Assembly (NCBI RefSeq): GCF_036194065.1
Contig: NZ_CP108095.1
Span: forward strand, 3,410,001 to 3,474,000
Direction: 5' to 3'
From: Streptomyces sp. NBC_00239
GTDB lineage: Bacteria > Actinomycetota > Actinomycetes > Streptomycetales > Streptomycetaceae
DNA length: 64,000 nucleotides
Each line of letters opens with the position of its first letter. The stretch's first letter is position 1. The notes beneath the pieces were generated by a model. The model did not search any database. It was not told the DNA's origin and saw nothing but the letters and a program-made list of their open reading frames with translations. Shown here in pieces: positions 41,628-50,679 of this stretch. The translations under genes were made by a program, and so were the position numbers.

Positions 41628-43256
41628 TCAGCGCAGCCGGAGGGCCTTCATGACCTTGAGGCTGGTGGTCATGAACGCGGCGTACTTGGCGTCGTCCATG
41701 CCCATCGAGGGGCCCATCGGGAGCAGCCGCTGCTGGGCGACGGTCTGCGCCTCGGTGTACTTGAGGATGCCCTCGGAGCCGTGCCGGCGGCCGAGGCCGG
41801 AGTCCTTCATGCCGCCCATGGGGGCGTGGACGCTGCCGTAGGCGGGGGCGTAGCCCTCGTTGATGTTGACGGTGCCGGTGCGCAGCCGGGCCGCGACGGC
41901 GTGGCCGCGGCGGGAGTCCTTGGTCCAGACGCTCGCGTTGAGTCCGTACGGGGTCGCGTTGGCGAGCGCGACGGCCTCGTCCTCGTCGGTGAAGCGGTAG
42001 ATCGAGACGACCGGGCCGAAGGTCTCCTCGGCGCACACGGCCATGGGGGCCTCGACGCCGTCGAGGATGGTGGGCTCGTAGAAGAGCGGGCCGATGTCGG
42101 GGCGGGCCACGCCGCCGGCGACCAGCGTCGCGCCCTTGGCCACGGCTTCGTCCACGTGCCGCTGTACGTTCTCCAGCTGGCGTTCGCCGACCAGCGAGCC
42201 CATGTCGGCGCCGTACGCGAGGGAGCCGCCGAGCCGCATCGCCTTGGTGCGGGCGGCGAAGCGCTCCACGAAGGCGTCGGCGATCGAGGCGTGCACGTAC
42301 AGCCGCTCGATGGAGATGCAGAGCTGGCCGGCGGAGGAGAAGCAGGCGCGGACGGCGCCCGCGGCGGCCTTCTCGACGTCGGCGTCGCGCAGCACCAGCA
42401 TGGCGTTCTTGCCGCCGAGTTCGAGGGTGACGCCGACGAGCCGGTCCGCGGCGCCGCGGGCGACCTCGCGGCCGGTGCGGGTGGAGCCGGTGAAGGAGAC
42501 GTAGTCGGCGTGCCGGACCACCTCGGGGCCGACGACCGGGCCCTCGCCGAGCACGACCTGGAAGACCTCGCCGGGCAGCCCGGCCTCGATCAGCAGGTCG
42601 CGGGCCCACAGGGCGGTCAGCGCGGTCTCGGTGTCGGGCTTCATGACGACCGCGTTGCCGGCGACGAAGGCGGGCAGGGCGTCGCCGACGGAGAGTTCGA
42701 GGGGGTAGTTCCAGGGTGCGATCTGGCCGATGACCCCGCGGGGCTGGCGCAGCTCGGTGACCTTGGTGAGGGTCGGCACGGCGCCCGCGTGGCCCTTGGG
42801 GCGCAGGTACGCGGGGGCCTTGCGGCCGTAGTGCCGGGCGGCCATCGCGACGGCCTGGATCTCCTCGTGGGCGTGCAGGCGGGCCTTGCCGGTCTCCAGC
42901 TGGATCAGGTCGAGGACCTCGGCCTGGCGCTCCAGGAGCATGTCGTGGAAGCGCAGCAGCACGGCGGCGCGGCGGCGTACGGGCCAGGCGGCCCAGGCGG
43001 GCTGGGCGGCGCGGGCGGCCTCGAAGGCGCTCGCGACCTCCTCGGGGGTGGCCTCGGGCAGGTCCGCCAGCTTGTCCCCGGTGAGCGGGGTGTGGTTGGC
43101 GGTGCGGCCGGAGCCGGTGACTCCGCGGGTGAGCCGGGCCACGAGCCCTGGGGTCACCACGTCGGCGGCGGTACGCGCGCCGGCCGGGGCGGGGGCCACC
43201 GGGTTGGTGGTGACCGGGACGCTGCGGAGGGGGGCCGGGGCCTGCGAGTCCGTCAT
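41628..43256 (-). CDS. gabD2: Succinate-semialdehyde dehydrogenase (NADP+)
   Basis: 542 residues. The aldehyde dehydrogenase fold has the oxyanion Asn in GQIAPWNYPLELSVGDALP, the NAD(P) segment SFTGSTRTGREVA, catalytic Glu in TLELGGKNAMLVL and Cys in SSAGQLCISIERLYV. GabD2-type enzymes oxidise succinic semialdehyde to succinate. ATG at 43256; no strong ribosome binding site. A perfect 20-bp palindrome (43321-43340) upstream is a likely operator. The paired GMC oxidoreductase suggests sequential oxidation of an alcohol to an acid. Confidence 0.92.
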   Translation of the reverse strand: MTDSQAPAPLRSVPVTTNPVAPAPAGARTAADVVTPGLVARLTRGVTGSGRTANHTPLTGDKLADLPEATPEEVASAFEAARAAQPAWAAWPVRRRAAVLLRFHDMLLERQAEVLDLIQLETGKARLHAHEEIQAVAMAARHYGRKAPAYLRPKGHAGAVPTLTKVTELRQPRGVIGQIAPWNYPLELSVGDALPAFVAGNAVVMKPDTETALTALWARDLLIEAGLPGEVFQVVLGEGPVVGPEVVRHADYVSFTGSTRTGREVARGAADRLVGVTLELGGKNAMLVLRDADVEKAAAGAVRACFSSAGQLCISIERLYVHASIADAFVERFAARTKAMRLGGSLAYGADMGSLVGERQLENVQRHVDEAVAKGATLVAGGVARPDIGPLFYEPTILDGVEAPMAVCAEETFGPVVSIYRFTDEDEAVALANATPYGLNASVWTKDSRRGHAVAARLRTGTVNINEGYAPAYGSVHAPMGGMKDSGLGRRHGSEGILKYTEAQTVAQQRLLPMGPSMGMDDAKYAAFMTTSLKVMKALRLR

Positions 43257-43320
43257 GGCGGTGAGCGTATGACGTTCCGGGCAGCTTTGGGTACCCGTCG
43301 GTAACCATTTTTTGCCCATC

Positions 43321-43340
43321 CTGCCAGTGATCACTGGCAG
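43321..43340. promoter_or_regulatory. Perfect 20-bp palindrome upstream of gabD2
   Basis: CTGCCAGTGATCACTGGCAG is fully self-complementary and lies 65-85 bases before the gabD2 ATG. Its size and symmetry suit a TetR/GntR-type dimer operator. No regulator gene is adjacent, so control would be in trans. Confidence 0.65.
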
Positions 43341-43373
43341 AACTGGCCTGATCCCGTACGGAACCGGTCGGCC

Positions 43374-43464
43374 GGGCTGCGGGCTGCGGGCTACGGGCTA
43401 CGGGCTACGGGCTACGGGCTACGGGCTACGGGCTACGGGCTACGGGCTACGGGCTACGGGCTAC
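43374..43464. repeat. Heptamer repeat GGGCTAC, thirteen copies, overlapping a kinase stop codon
   Basis: Thirteen perfect heptamers fill 43374-43464: two GGGCTGC then eleven GGGCTAC. The last unit contains the TAG stop (CTA on the plus strand, 43461-43463) of the kinase gene that begins at 45248. Confidence 0.95.
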
Positions 43465-45248
43465 GGTGCCCGCCAGCCGCGCAGCACGGTGTCGAACTGC
43501 CCGCGGGTCTTGGACCAGGTCGACTCCGGGCCCGACATGTAGATCGCGTACTCGACGCCGTCGGGCGCCACGTACATCTGGTCGATGGCGTGCCGCTTGC
43601 CCGGGAAGTCCTTCTTCTCGGTCCAGGTGAACTCCCAGATGCCCGCCTGGGTCCGGTCCCGGAAGGTGTTCGGGTGCAGGGTCCGGCGCTGGTACTGGGG
43701 CAGCCGGGTGCGGACGATCCCCTCGACGTCGAGCAGGTGCATGTACGGGTTCGCGAACTTCGGGGACTTGTCCACGCCGATGCGGATCCGGTGCTTCCCG
43801 TTGTCCGGGGTGTAGTCGATCTGGTCCCCGTCCATCTGGCGGGTCCAGCCCTTGGGCACCCACAGGGTGAACCCCTCCGGGTCCTGGACCTCCTTCCAGC
43901 CGGCCGGCGCCGCCCCGGGCCCGCCCTGCCCGTCGGTGCTGCCGGAGGTGGTGGTCTCCCGCGAGCCGGCACCCTCTGCGGAGTCGCCGTAGTACTTGAG
44001 GATGCCGAAGGCGATGCCGCCGCCGAGCAGCGCCGCCACCACGGCCACGACGGCCGCGCGCCGGACGCGTCCCGCGGAGGGCCGCCACGGCGCGCCGGAC
44101 GAGGGCTGCGGGTGCCGGAGCGACTGCTGAGGCTGCTGCGGCTGTTGCGACTGCGGGTACTGCTGGTGCTGAGCGGGCTGCGGGTGGGGCTGCTGCGGCT
44201 GGTGCTGGGCGCGGGGAAGCTGGCGCCGGGGCTGGTGGTGGTGCGGGTGCTGCTGCTGCGGGTGCCGCTGGGGCAGCGGCGTGGTCGGCGCCTGGCCGTC
44301 CGGGCCCGAGGCCGCCGGGGCGGCGGCCGAGCCCGTCGACGGGGCCGACGCGGCGGTCCGGGCGGCGCCCTCGGGGCCGAACTGCTGGGTCGGCACGTAG
44401 GCGTGGGCCGACCGCGGTTCGCGGCCCTCCATCGCCTCGATCAGCATCTGCTCGACCTCGTCGGCCGCGGGCCGCTCGGTCGGGTCCTTGCGCAGCAGGG
44501 CCGTGATGACCGGGCCCAGCGCGCCCGACTGCCGCGGCGGCGGCGGGTCCTCGTGCACGACGGCCTGCAGGCTGGAGATGGGCGAGGTCCGGCGGAACGG
44601 CGACCGGGCCTCGACGGCCGTGTAGAGGGTCGCGCCCAGCGACCACAGGTCGGAGGCCGGGGCGGGGGCGCCTCCGGTGACCCGCTCGGGCGCCAGGTAG
44701 TCGATGGAGCCCACGAGTTCGCCGGTGCGCGTGATCGAGGTGTCGCCCTCGATCGCGGCGATGCCGAAGTCCGTGAGCAGCACCCGGCCGTCCTTGGCCA
44801 GCAGCACGTTTCCGGGCTTCACGTCCCGGTGGAAGACGCCCACCGCGTGCGCGGCGCGCAGCGCGCCCAGGACGTGCAGGCCGATGCGTGCGGCCTCGCG
44901 GGGCTCGATCCGGCCGGCGGCCTTGGCCGCGTCGGCGAGCGACGGGCCGTCGATGTACTCCATGACGATCCACGGCCGGTCGTCGTGTTCGAGCACGTCG
45001 TGGACGGTGACCACGGCCGGGTGCGCGATGCGGGCGGCCGCGCGGGCTTCCTTCTGCGTGCGCGCGTGCAGCACGGCCCGGTCCGCCTCGGCGACGTACA
45101 GACCCGCCGTCAGTTCCTTGACGGCGACGGTCCTGTGCAGCACTTCGTCGTGGGCGCGCCACACCTTGCCCATGCCGCCGCTGCCGATGGACTCGCCGAG
45201 CCGGTACCGGCCCGCGAGCACTGCGCCCGCGCCTGTCCTCTGATTCAC
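43461..45248 (-). CDS. Membrane Ser/Thr protein kinase (catalytically complete), kinase A
   Basis: 595 residues. The kinase domain (about 12-275) has G-loop GESIGSGGMGKVWRA, Lys in VAVKEL, HRD in FHRDVKPGNVLL, DFG in LTDFGIAAIEG, and APE in YLAPERVTGG. A His/Gln/Pro-rich juxtamembrane segment (about 320-400) leads to one membrane helix (VVAVVAALLGGGIAFGIL). An extracytoplasmic domain begins GFTLWVPKGWTRQMDGDQID and is shared with the two neighbouring kinase-like proteins. GTG at 45248 (GGCAGGATTTC). It phosphorylates unknown targets and the external domain should sense a ligand or wall fragment. Confidence 0.92.
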   Translation of the reverse strand: MNQRTGAGAVLAGRYRLGESIGSGGMGKVWRAHDEVLHRTVAVKELTAGLYVAEADRAVLHARTQKEARAAARIAHPAVVTVHDVLEHDDRPWIVMEYIDGPSLADAAKAAGRIEPREAARIGLHVLGALRAAHAVGVFHRDVKPGNVLLAKDGRVLLTDFGIAAIEGDTSITRTGELVGSIDYLAPERVTGGAPAPASDLWSLGATLYTAVEARSPFRRTSPISSLQAVVHEDPPPPRQSGALGPVITALLRKDPTERPAADEVEQMLIEAMEGREPRSAHAYVPTQQFGPEGAARTAASAPSTGSAAAPAASGPDGQAPTTPLPQRHPQQQHPHHHQPRRQLPRAQHQPQQPHPQPAQHQQYPQSQQPQQPQQSLRHPQPSSGAPWRPSAGRVRRAAVVAVVAALLGGGIAFGILKYYGDSAEGAGSRETTTSGSTDGQGGPGAAPAGWKEVQDPEGFTLWVPKGWTRQMDGDQIDYTPDNGKHRIRIGVDKSPKFANPYMHLLDVEGIVRTRLPQYQRRTLHPNTFRDRTQAGIWEFTWTEKKDFPGKRHAIDQMYVAPDGVEYAIYMSGPESTWSKTRGQFDTVLRGWRAP

Positions 45249-45384
45249 GAAATCCTGCCGCTCTGTGCTCCGGATGGCCAGATTACGGAGCGGCGGGACG
45301 CTCCTGGTACCACGGAGGGCCCGCGAGACCGCACTGTGACGCAACTGTCGGTTTCGGCTGCCCGTTCGGGGCCCGAAGGCCTGT

Positions 45385-48066
45385 TCAGCCGCCCGACTGA
45401 TAACTGGCCGTGGCCCGTTGGTAGATCTCGGTGACCTTGTCGCGGCTGTCCTCCGGGCCGACCGCCATGACCACGTGGTAGCGGCCACCGAGCGCCAGCA
45501 CCCGGTTGCGGACGAAGACATTCCGCCCACCCGCGTCGGTCCACGTGTACTGCCCCTCGGCCATGACCTTCTGACCGACGGTGAGGGACCGCACGTCGGC
45601 GGCCGTGGCCCAGCTGGAGGAGCGGTACGGGTTCAGCTCGCGCTCCTTGTCGCGCTGATACCCGAGCGGGTCCGGGGTGCCCTGGATCGCGTCCCGGCCC
45701 GGTACGACGATCAGTTCGTAATCGCCGTTGGTGTACCGGACCTGGCCGGCGTCGTTGATCGGCCGGCGGTCCCAGCCGTCGGGGACGGCGACCTGGAAGC
45801 CCTCGGTGTCGCGGGCCAGCGTGTAGCCCTTGCCCACGTCGACCGGCGGGGTGGTCTGCGGCTTCGGCCTCGAAGGGGCCGGGGCGGAGGTCCGGGGGGC
45901 GGCCGGGGTGGGGCTGCGCTCCCCGGTGCGGTCCGGACTCTGCTGCGGGGCCGGGCCGGTGGCGGCCGGCGGCCGCTGCTCGATGCCGTTGGCCGCGGGC
46001 TCCGTCTCGGGCAGGAAGACCATCGCGTACGCCACCGCCCCGGCCAGCGCCACCAGCACGCCGATCAGCAGGTTCCGGCCCAGCGAACCGGCGGGCCGCG
46101 CCTTGGCCGGGGGCCGGGCGGCGGGCCGGGGCGAGGGCCGCGGCCGCTTCCCGGAGCCCTTGGCCGAGCGCGTCGAGCGCGCCGACTGGGCCGCGTACGC
46201 CGAGGATTCGGTCGCGTACGACGACGTGCCCGAGGGCTTTGGGGACGGCTCGGGGCGCGGCGGCGGGGGCGCCGACCGGCCGGACTGCCGGTGCCGGTGC
46301 CTGCCGTGCCCGCCCGAGTCCCGGCCGCCGCCGGAACCCCGTCGCCTGCGCACGAGTTCGCCCCGGCGGCGCACGATCGGCAGCCGGGTGGCGTCGGGGA
46401 CGGGCGGCTCGACGACCGGAATACCTGCATCCGCTTCGGGGGCGGAGCGCACGAGGGAGCGCAGCCAGCCGCGCAGCTCCTCGAAGTCCGGGCGTTCGGT
46501 CGGGTCCTGACGCAGCAGCGATTCGACCACGGGCCGCAGCGGGCCGCACTCCTCGGCGTACGCGGGCGGCTCCGAGCAGACCATCTCGACCAGCTCGGCG
46601 GCGTTGTCCTCCGGGTAGGGGGCGTGGCCCTGCACGGCGCGGTAGAGCAGCGCACCGAGCGCCCACAGATCGGTGGCCGGCCCGACGGGGGCCGCGAGCT
46701 GCCAGTTCTCGTGTACGGGATGGGCCTGTTCGGGGGCCCATCGCTCGGTGAGGGCCCCGACGACCGCGATCCGGGTCTGCCGGGCCCGCTCGGCGGCGAG
46801 CGGCGTGCCGGGCCCGCGCCCGGCGGCCCGCGCGTGCCCGGGCTCGTCCCAGCCGGAGGGCCGGGTCGGCTGTACGGGCACGTGCACGGGGGCAGTGGCG
46901 GGAGCGGGTACGGGGGCGTGCTCGGGCGTCGCGGGGGCGGGCGCCACGGGCTCGGGGGCGGGCCCGGGCGCGGGCGTGTACCCGGCGGGCAGGGCCGGGG
47001 TCCGCGGGGTCGCGCCGTGCCAGGTGGCGTCCGGGCCGCCGTACGGATACGAGTAGCCCTGCGGCAGGTTCGAACCCTGCGGCCTCGGCTCGGGCTCGGC
47101 GGCGCGCCGCTCCTCGGCGACCCGGGCGGCGGCCTGGGCCCCGGCCCGGTAGGCGGCGATGGCTCCGGCGCGGGCGGCGGCCTTGAGATCGGGCGCCGTA
47201 CCGGCCTGTCCGTCGGCGTGCGGTCCGGCGGCGCCCGGATGGGCACCGGGGGCGTGCCCCGCAGCCGGCAGCGCGGGCGCCCGGTCCGGCCGGGGCGCCG
47301 GCCCGGGAGCGGGCGGCCCGGCAGCGGAGGAGGCGGAAGCGGAGGGCGCCGACGACCCGGGCGGCACGGGCCCGGACGGCACGGGCGCGGGCGGTGCCGG
47401 GGGCGGGCTCGGGAGCAGGGTCCCCGGGGGGCCCTGCTCCTCGGCCGGCGGCACCACGTCGTAGCCGCACAGGGCCTCTTCGGCCGCGCCCGCGGCCAGC
47501 CCGGTGAGCACCACCCGGCCGTCCTCGCAGACCAGCACCGTACGGGTGGTGATGTTCCGGTGCGTCCAGCCGTGCGCGTGCAGCACGCGCAGCGCCGTCA
47601 GCACGTCCGAGGCGACCTCGGCGGCCCGGTAGGGGCTGAGCGGGCGGTCGGCGAGCAGCGCGGCGAGCGGCCGGGCGAGGACGAGTTCGCTCACTATCCA
47701 CAGCGAGCCGCCCTCGGCGAAGACGTCGAAGACCTGGTCCAGGCGCGGGTGGTCGGGGATGCCGGCGGCCGCCTGGGCCGCCTCGATCGCCCGCCGCACG
47801 GCCGGCTCGGCGGGCCGCCGGGTGGCGCCGCCGACTGTCCGGCGCGCGGCCTGGGCCGGAGCCGGTCCGCCGCGGCCCGCGCCGTCCGGCAGTTCGGCGT
47901 CGAGCAGCTCGGCGTCCACGATCTCCGGCAACGGCACCTGCCGGACCAGCACTTCCTGTCCGCTGCGGGTGTCGAAGGCCCGGGTCTCGACGAGCTCGTA
48001 CGCGTCGGACGGCGGCAGCGGCAGACGGTAGCGGTCGGCAAGAACCCTTCCCGCGTACTCCTCCAC
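45385..48066 (-). CDS. Membrane pseudokinase with Pro-rich insert, kinase-like B
   Basis: 893 residues. A kinase fold is recognisable (SLWIVSELVLARPLAALL; VGPATDLWALGALLYRAVQG), but key residues are lost. The beta3 Lys region reads EVLVRQVPLP (Lys to Arg), the HRD motif reads THRNITTRTVLV (Asp to Asn), and DFG is replaced by LTGLAAG. A Pro/Ala-rich insert of about 220 residues splits the domain. A membrane helix (LIGVLVALAGAVAYAMVFLP) precedes an external domain starting GFQVAVPDGWDRRPIN, similar to kinase A. GTG at 48066 after GGGGAGGGG. It may act as a regulator or scaffold of the adjacent active kinases. Confidence 0.85.
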   Translation of the reverse strand: MEEYAGRVLADRYRLPLPPSDAYELVETRAFDTRSGQEVLVRQVPLPEIVDAELLDAELPDGAGRGGPAPAQAARRTVGGATRRPAEPAVRRAIEAAQAAAGIPDHPRLDQVFDVFAEGGSLWIVSELVLARPLAALLADRPLSPYRAAEVASDVLTALRVLHAHGWTHRNITTRTVLVCEDGRVVLTGLAAGAAEEALCGYDVVPPAEEQGPPGTLLPSPPPAPPAPVPSGPVPPGSSAPSASASSAAGPPAPGPAPRPDRAPALPAAGHAPGAHPGAAGPHADGQAGTAPDLKAAARAGAIAAYRAGAQAAARVAEERRAAEPEPRPQGSNLPQGYSYPYGGPDATWHGATPRTPALPAGYTPAPGPAPEPVAPAPATPEHAPVPAPATAPVHVPVQPTRPSGWDEPGHARAAGRGPGTPLAAERARQTRIAVVGALTERWAPEQAHPVHENWQLAAPVGPATDLWALGALLYRAVQGHAPYPEDNAAELVEMVCSEPPAYAEECGPLRPVVESLLRQDPTERPDFEELRGWLRSLVRSAPEADAGIPVVEPPVPDATRLPIVRRRGELVRRRRGSGGGRDSGGHGRHRHRQSGRSAPPPPRPEPSPKPSGTSSYATESSAYAAQSARSTRSAKGSGKRPRPSPRPAARPPAKARPAGSLGRNLLIGVLVALAGAVAYAMVFLPETEPAANGIEQRPPAATGPAPQQSPDRTGERSPTPAAPRTSAPAPSRPKPQTTPPVDVGKGYTLARDTEGFQVAVPDGWDRRPINDAGQVRYTNGDYELIVVPGRDAIQGTPDPLGYQRDKERELNPYRSSSWATAADVRSLTVGQKVMAEGQYTWTDAGGRNVFVRNRVLALGGRYHVVMAVGPEDSRDKVTEIYQRATASYQSGG

Positions 48067-48374
48067 GACCCCTCCCCAGAGCGTTCCCCCGTCACGAGCA
48101 GCCACGGTCCACATCGCCGCAGAACAGGCCAATTACGGTCGTTTACCGGCCCATTGCGGCTGCGTACGGTCCGCGGTCTCTCACGATACGTCGCAGGAGC
48201 CACCCGCGTCGCGAGTCCGGTGAGGTCAGGCCCGGTCGGGGGATTCCGGTTACCGCGGTCCCGCGCCGCACCCGGCCCCGCGACCCGCCCCGCCCCTCGC
48301 CGCCCCGGCGCGCACCGTACCGCCGGCCCCCGACCGTCCCGGCCGGCACCGCCCGGCCCGCACCGCCCGCGCGG
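48067..48374. other. Gap between kinase-like B and kinase C
   Basis: 308 bases between the pseudokinase start and kinase C stop, both minus strand. It should carry the pseudokinase promoter and the kinase C terminator. 48100-48200 is the least GC-rich part (AATTACGGTCGTTTACC). No gene or clear hairpin is seen. Confidence 0.45.
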
Positions 48375-50534
48375 TCAGTCCTTGGGCTGGAACGTCGCGA
48401 ACGCCGTCTCGCGCAGCGTCTTGCACTCCTTGGAGTCCCACTCGGAGACCTTGCAGCTGATCATGATCGCGTAGCCGTGGCGGGCGTCCACCTTGAAGCC
48501 GCGGTTGAGCACCCGGATCCGGTCCCCGCCCTGCTCGCGCTCGAACTGCCAGTCGGCGACCGTCGGGTAGCCGCGGTACTCCTTCTCCGCGATTCCGATC
48601 AGCTTGTAGCCGCTGCTGCTGCTGGAGACGGCCGTCGCCAGCTGGATCCAGGCGAGCCGGGCGTCGTCCAGCGGGCTGTCGTTGAAGTCGACCTGCACCC
48701 GCGGGAAGCCGCCGTCCCGGCTGTGGATGCGGCCGGAGTCGTCGCCCGCTATCCGCTTGTGGGTGAAGTCGGCCGGCAGCGCCATCGTGAAGTGGAAGCG
48801 GCTGTCGGTGACCTGGGTGTACCCGGCCGGCAGTGCGCCCGGCTTGCCCCGGCCCTGGCCTTGCCCCTGGTTCTGCCCCTGGCCCGCGGTCTTGCCCTGA
48901 CCGTCCTGGCCGGTGCCCCGGGTCTGCCCGGACTGCTGCCCGTCACCCTTGCCCTGCCCCTTGCCGCCCTGGGCGGAACTCCCGGCGGATCCGCCCGAGG
49001 CCGCGCCGGGGGCGGGCGTGCCGGGGGAGGCCGAGGAGCCCTTCTGCCCGTTCTTGCTGTCGCGGTCCGCGTCGTCGTCCCCGCCGACGATGTAGGCGAT
49101 GACCCCGCCGATGGCGGCGAGCACCGCGACGAACGACACGACCGCCAGCGCGATGGTGCGGCGCGGCATCACGTCGGTGAGCGACGCGGTCGGCGCCGTC
49201 CGGCGGACGGCCGACGGCTGCCCCGCGGAACCGGGCCCGGCCGACTCGGACTTCACCGCCGCGGCGGCGGCCCGAGCCGACTTCAGCGCCGCCTTGGCCT
49301 GCTCGCGCTTCTCGCGCTCCTTCTCCTTGGCCGCCCTCGCGGCCCGCGCCGCCTCCTTGGCCGCTTCCCGCGCCGCCTCCTTGTCCGGGACCGGCGCGAT
49401 CACGGGGAGGGCGATCATGCGGGTCTCGTCTGCGGGCGGCTCCGGTTCCGGTTCCGGCGCGTGGATGACCGCGTTGAGCAGGACGCGCGCGCCCTCGTCG
49501 TCGAGCCGGTGCTCGGGGTCCTTGGCGAGCAGCCCGTAGATGACGTCGGTCAGCGGGCCGGCGTTCTTCGGCGGGTCCACCGGCTCGGTCATGACGGCGG
49601 TCAGGGTGGCGAGCGCCGACCCCTTGTCGTACGGCGGTACGCCCTCGACGCACGCGTAGATCAGGCCGCCGAGCGACCACATGTCGGCGGGCGGGCCGGG
49701 CTTGTAGCCGCGGGCGCGCTCGGGCGAGATGTACGAGGGGGCGCCGACGAGCATGCCGGTGGAGGTGACCGAGGGGTCGCCCTCGACCTGGGCGATGCCG
49801 AAGTCCGTGAGGACGACCCGGCCGCTCTCCGACATCAGCACGTTGGAGGGCTTCACGTCGCGGTGCAGGATGCCCTCGCGGTGCGCGGCCCGAAGCACGT
49901 CGAGCACGGCGAGGCCGACCTCGGCGGCGCGGCGCGGCGTGAGGGTGCCCTTGTCGCGGATGTACTCGGCGAGCGAGGAGCCCTCGACGAGTTCCATGAC
50001 GATCCAGGGCCGGTCGTCCTCGTGGACCACGTCGAAGACCGTCACCGCGCCGCCACTGCGGATCCGCGCGATCGCCTTGGCCTCGCGAAGGGTCCGCGTG
50101 ATCAGGCGGCGCTTCTCGTCCTCGTCGATGGCGGAGGGAAAGCGGAGTTCCTTGACGGCGACCGTACGGCCGAGGGTTTCGTCGACCGCACGCCAGACCG
50201 TGCCCATGCCGCCCTTGCCGAGGACGCGGCCGAGCCGGTAGCGGCCGGCGAGCAGCCGACCCTCGTGCTCGCCGGTCTCCGACGGACCGTCAATGGGCTT
50301 CTTGGCGAGCGCGACCGGCGCCGCATCGGCACGCCGCGGCGCCCCCGATGCCGCCGGCGCGTCCGACGGCTCCGGTGCCTGCGGCACGTCAGGCGCCCCG
50401 GGCGCGGCACCGACTTCGGCGCCCGTACCGGGTCCCGCCTCCGCATCGGCTGCCGCGGCAGCTTCCTTCGCGGGGGAACCGGCGGCACCGCCCGCGAGGT
50501 CCTGCGACTTGCGCGTGTGCTCCGGCTTCGACAT
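48375..50534 (-). CDS. Membrane Ser/Thr protein kinase (catalytically complete), kinase C
   Basis: 719 residues. An acidic/Ala-rich N-terminal tail (about 1-90) precedes a kinase domain with GRVLGKGGMGTVWRAVD, VAVKELRFPS, LHRDVKPSNVLM, LTDFGIAQVEG and ISPERARGY. A Glu/Lys/Ala coiled segment (about 370-440) leads to a membrane helix (LAVVSFVAVLAAIGGVIAYI). A Gly/Gln-rich linker (about 510-570) then leads to an external domain starting RFHFTMALPADFTHKR with two Cys near the end. ATG at 50534 after AGAGGGG. It is the third member of the kinase trio. Confidence 0.92.
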   Translation of the reverse strand: MSKPEHTRKSQDLAGGAAGSPAKEAAAAADAEAGPGTGAEVGAAPGAPDVPQAPEPSDAPAASGAPRRADAAPVALAKKPIDGPSETGEHEGRLLAGRYRLGRVLGKGGMGTVWRAVDETLGRTVAVKELRFPSAIDEDEKRRLITRTLREAKAIARIRSGGAVTVFDVVHEDDRPWIVMELVEGSSLAEYIRDKGTLTPRRAAEVGLAVLDVLRAAHREGILHRDVKPSNVLMSESGRVVLTDFGIAQVEGDPSVTSTGMLVGAPSYISPERARGYKPGPPADMWSLGGLIYACVEGVPPYDKGSALATLTAVMTEPVDPPKNAGPLTDVIYGLLAKDPEHRLDDEGARVLLNAVIHAPEPEPEPPADETRMIALPVIAPVPDKEAAREAAKEAARAARAAKEKEREKREQAKAALKSARAAAAAVKSESAGPGSAGQPSAVRRTAPTASLTDVMPRRTIALAVVSFVAVLAAIGGVIAYIVGGDDDADRDSKNGQKGSSASPGTPAPGAASGGSAGSSAQGGKGQGKGDGQQSGQTRGTGQDGQGKTAGQGQNQGQGQGRGKPGALPAGYTQVTDSRFHFTMALPADFTHKRIAGDDSGRIHSRDGGFPRVQVDFNDSPLDDARLAWIQLATAVSSSSSGYKLIGIAEKEYRGYPTVADWQFEREQGGDRIRVLNRGFKVDARHGYAIMISCKVSEWDSKECKTLRETAFATFQPKD

Positions 50535-50679
50535 GCGTCCCCTCTGCGATCGGTACACCCCCGCCTCGGCAGGGAGCGTGGCAACCCGCCCCGGCAGAAA
50601 CCTCATTGTTCCTCACTCCGGCACGGACGGGCGCCCGGGGTCCGCGGTTCCGCCGAACCTCAGAAGGGCCTCAAGATCG

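Noticed and set aside
43374..43464. CRISPR or attachment site
   Set aside because: It is a simple heptamer repeat with no spacers, integrase or duplication around it.
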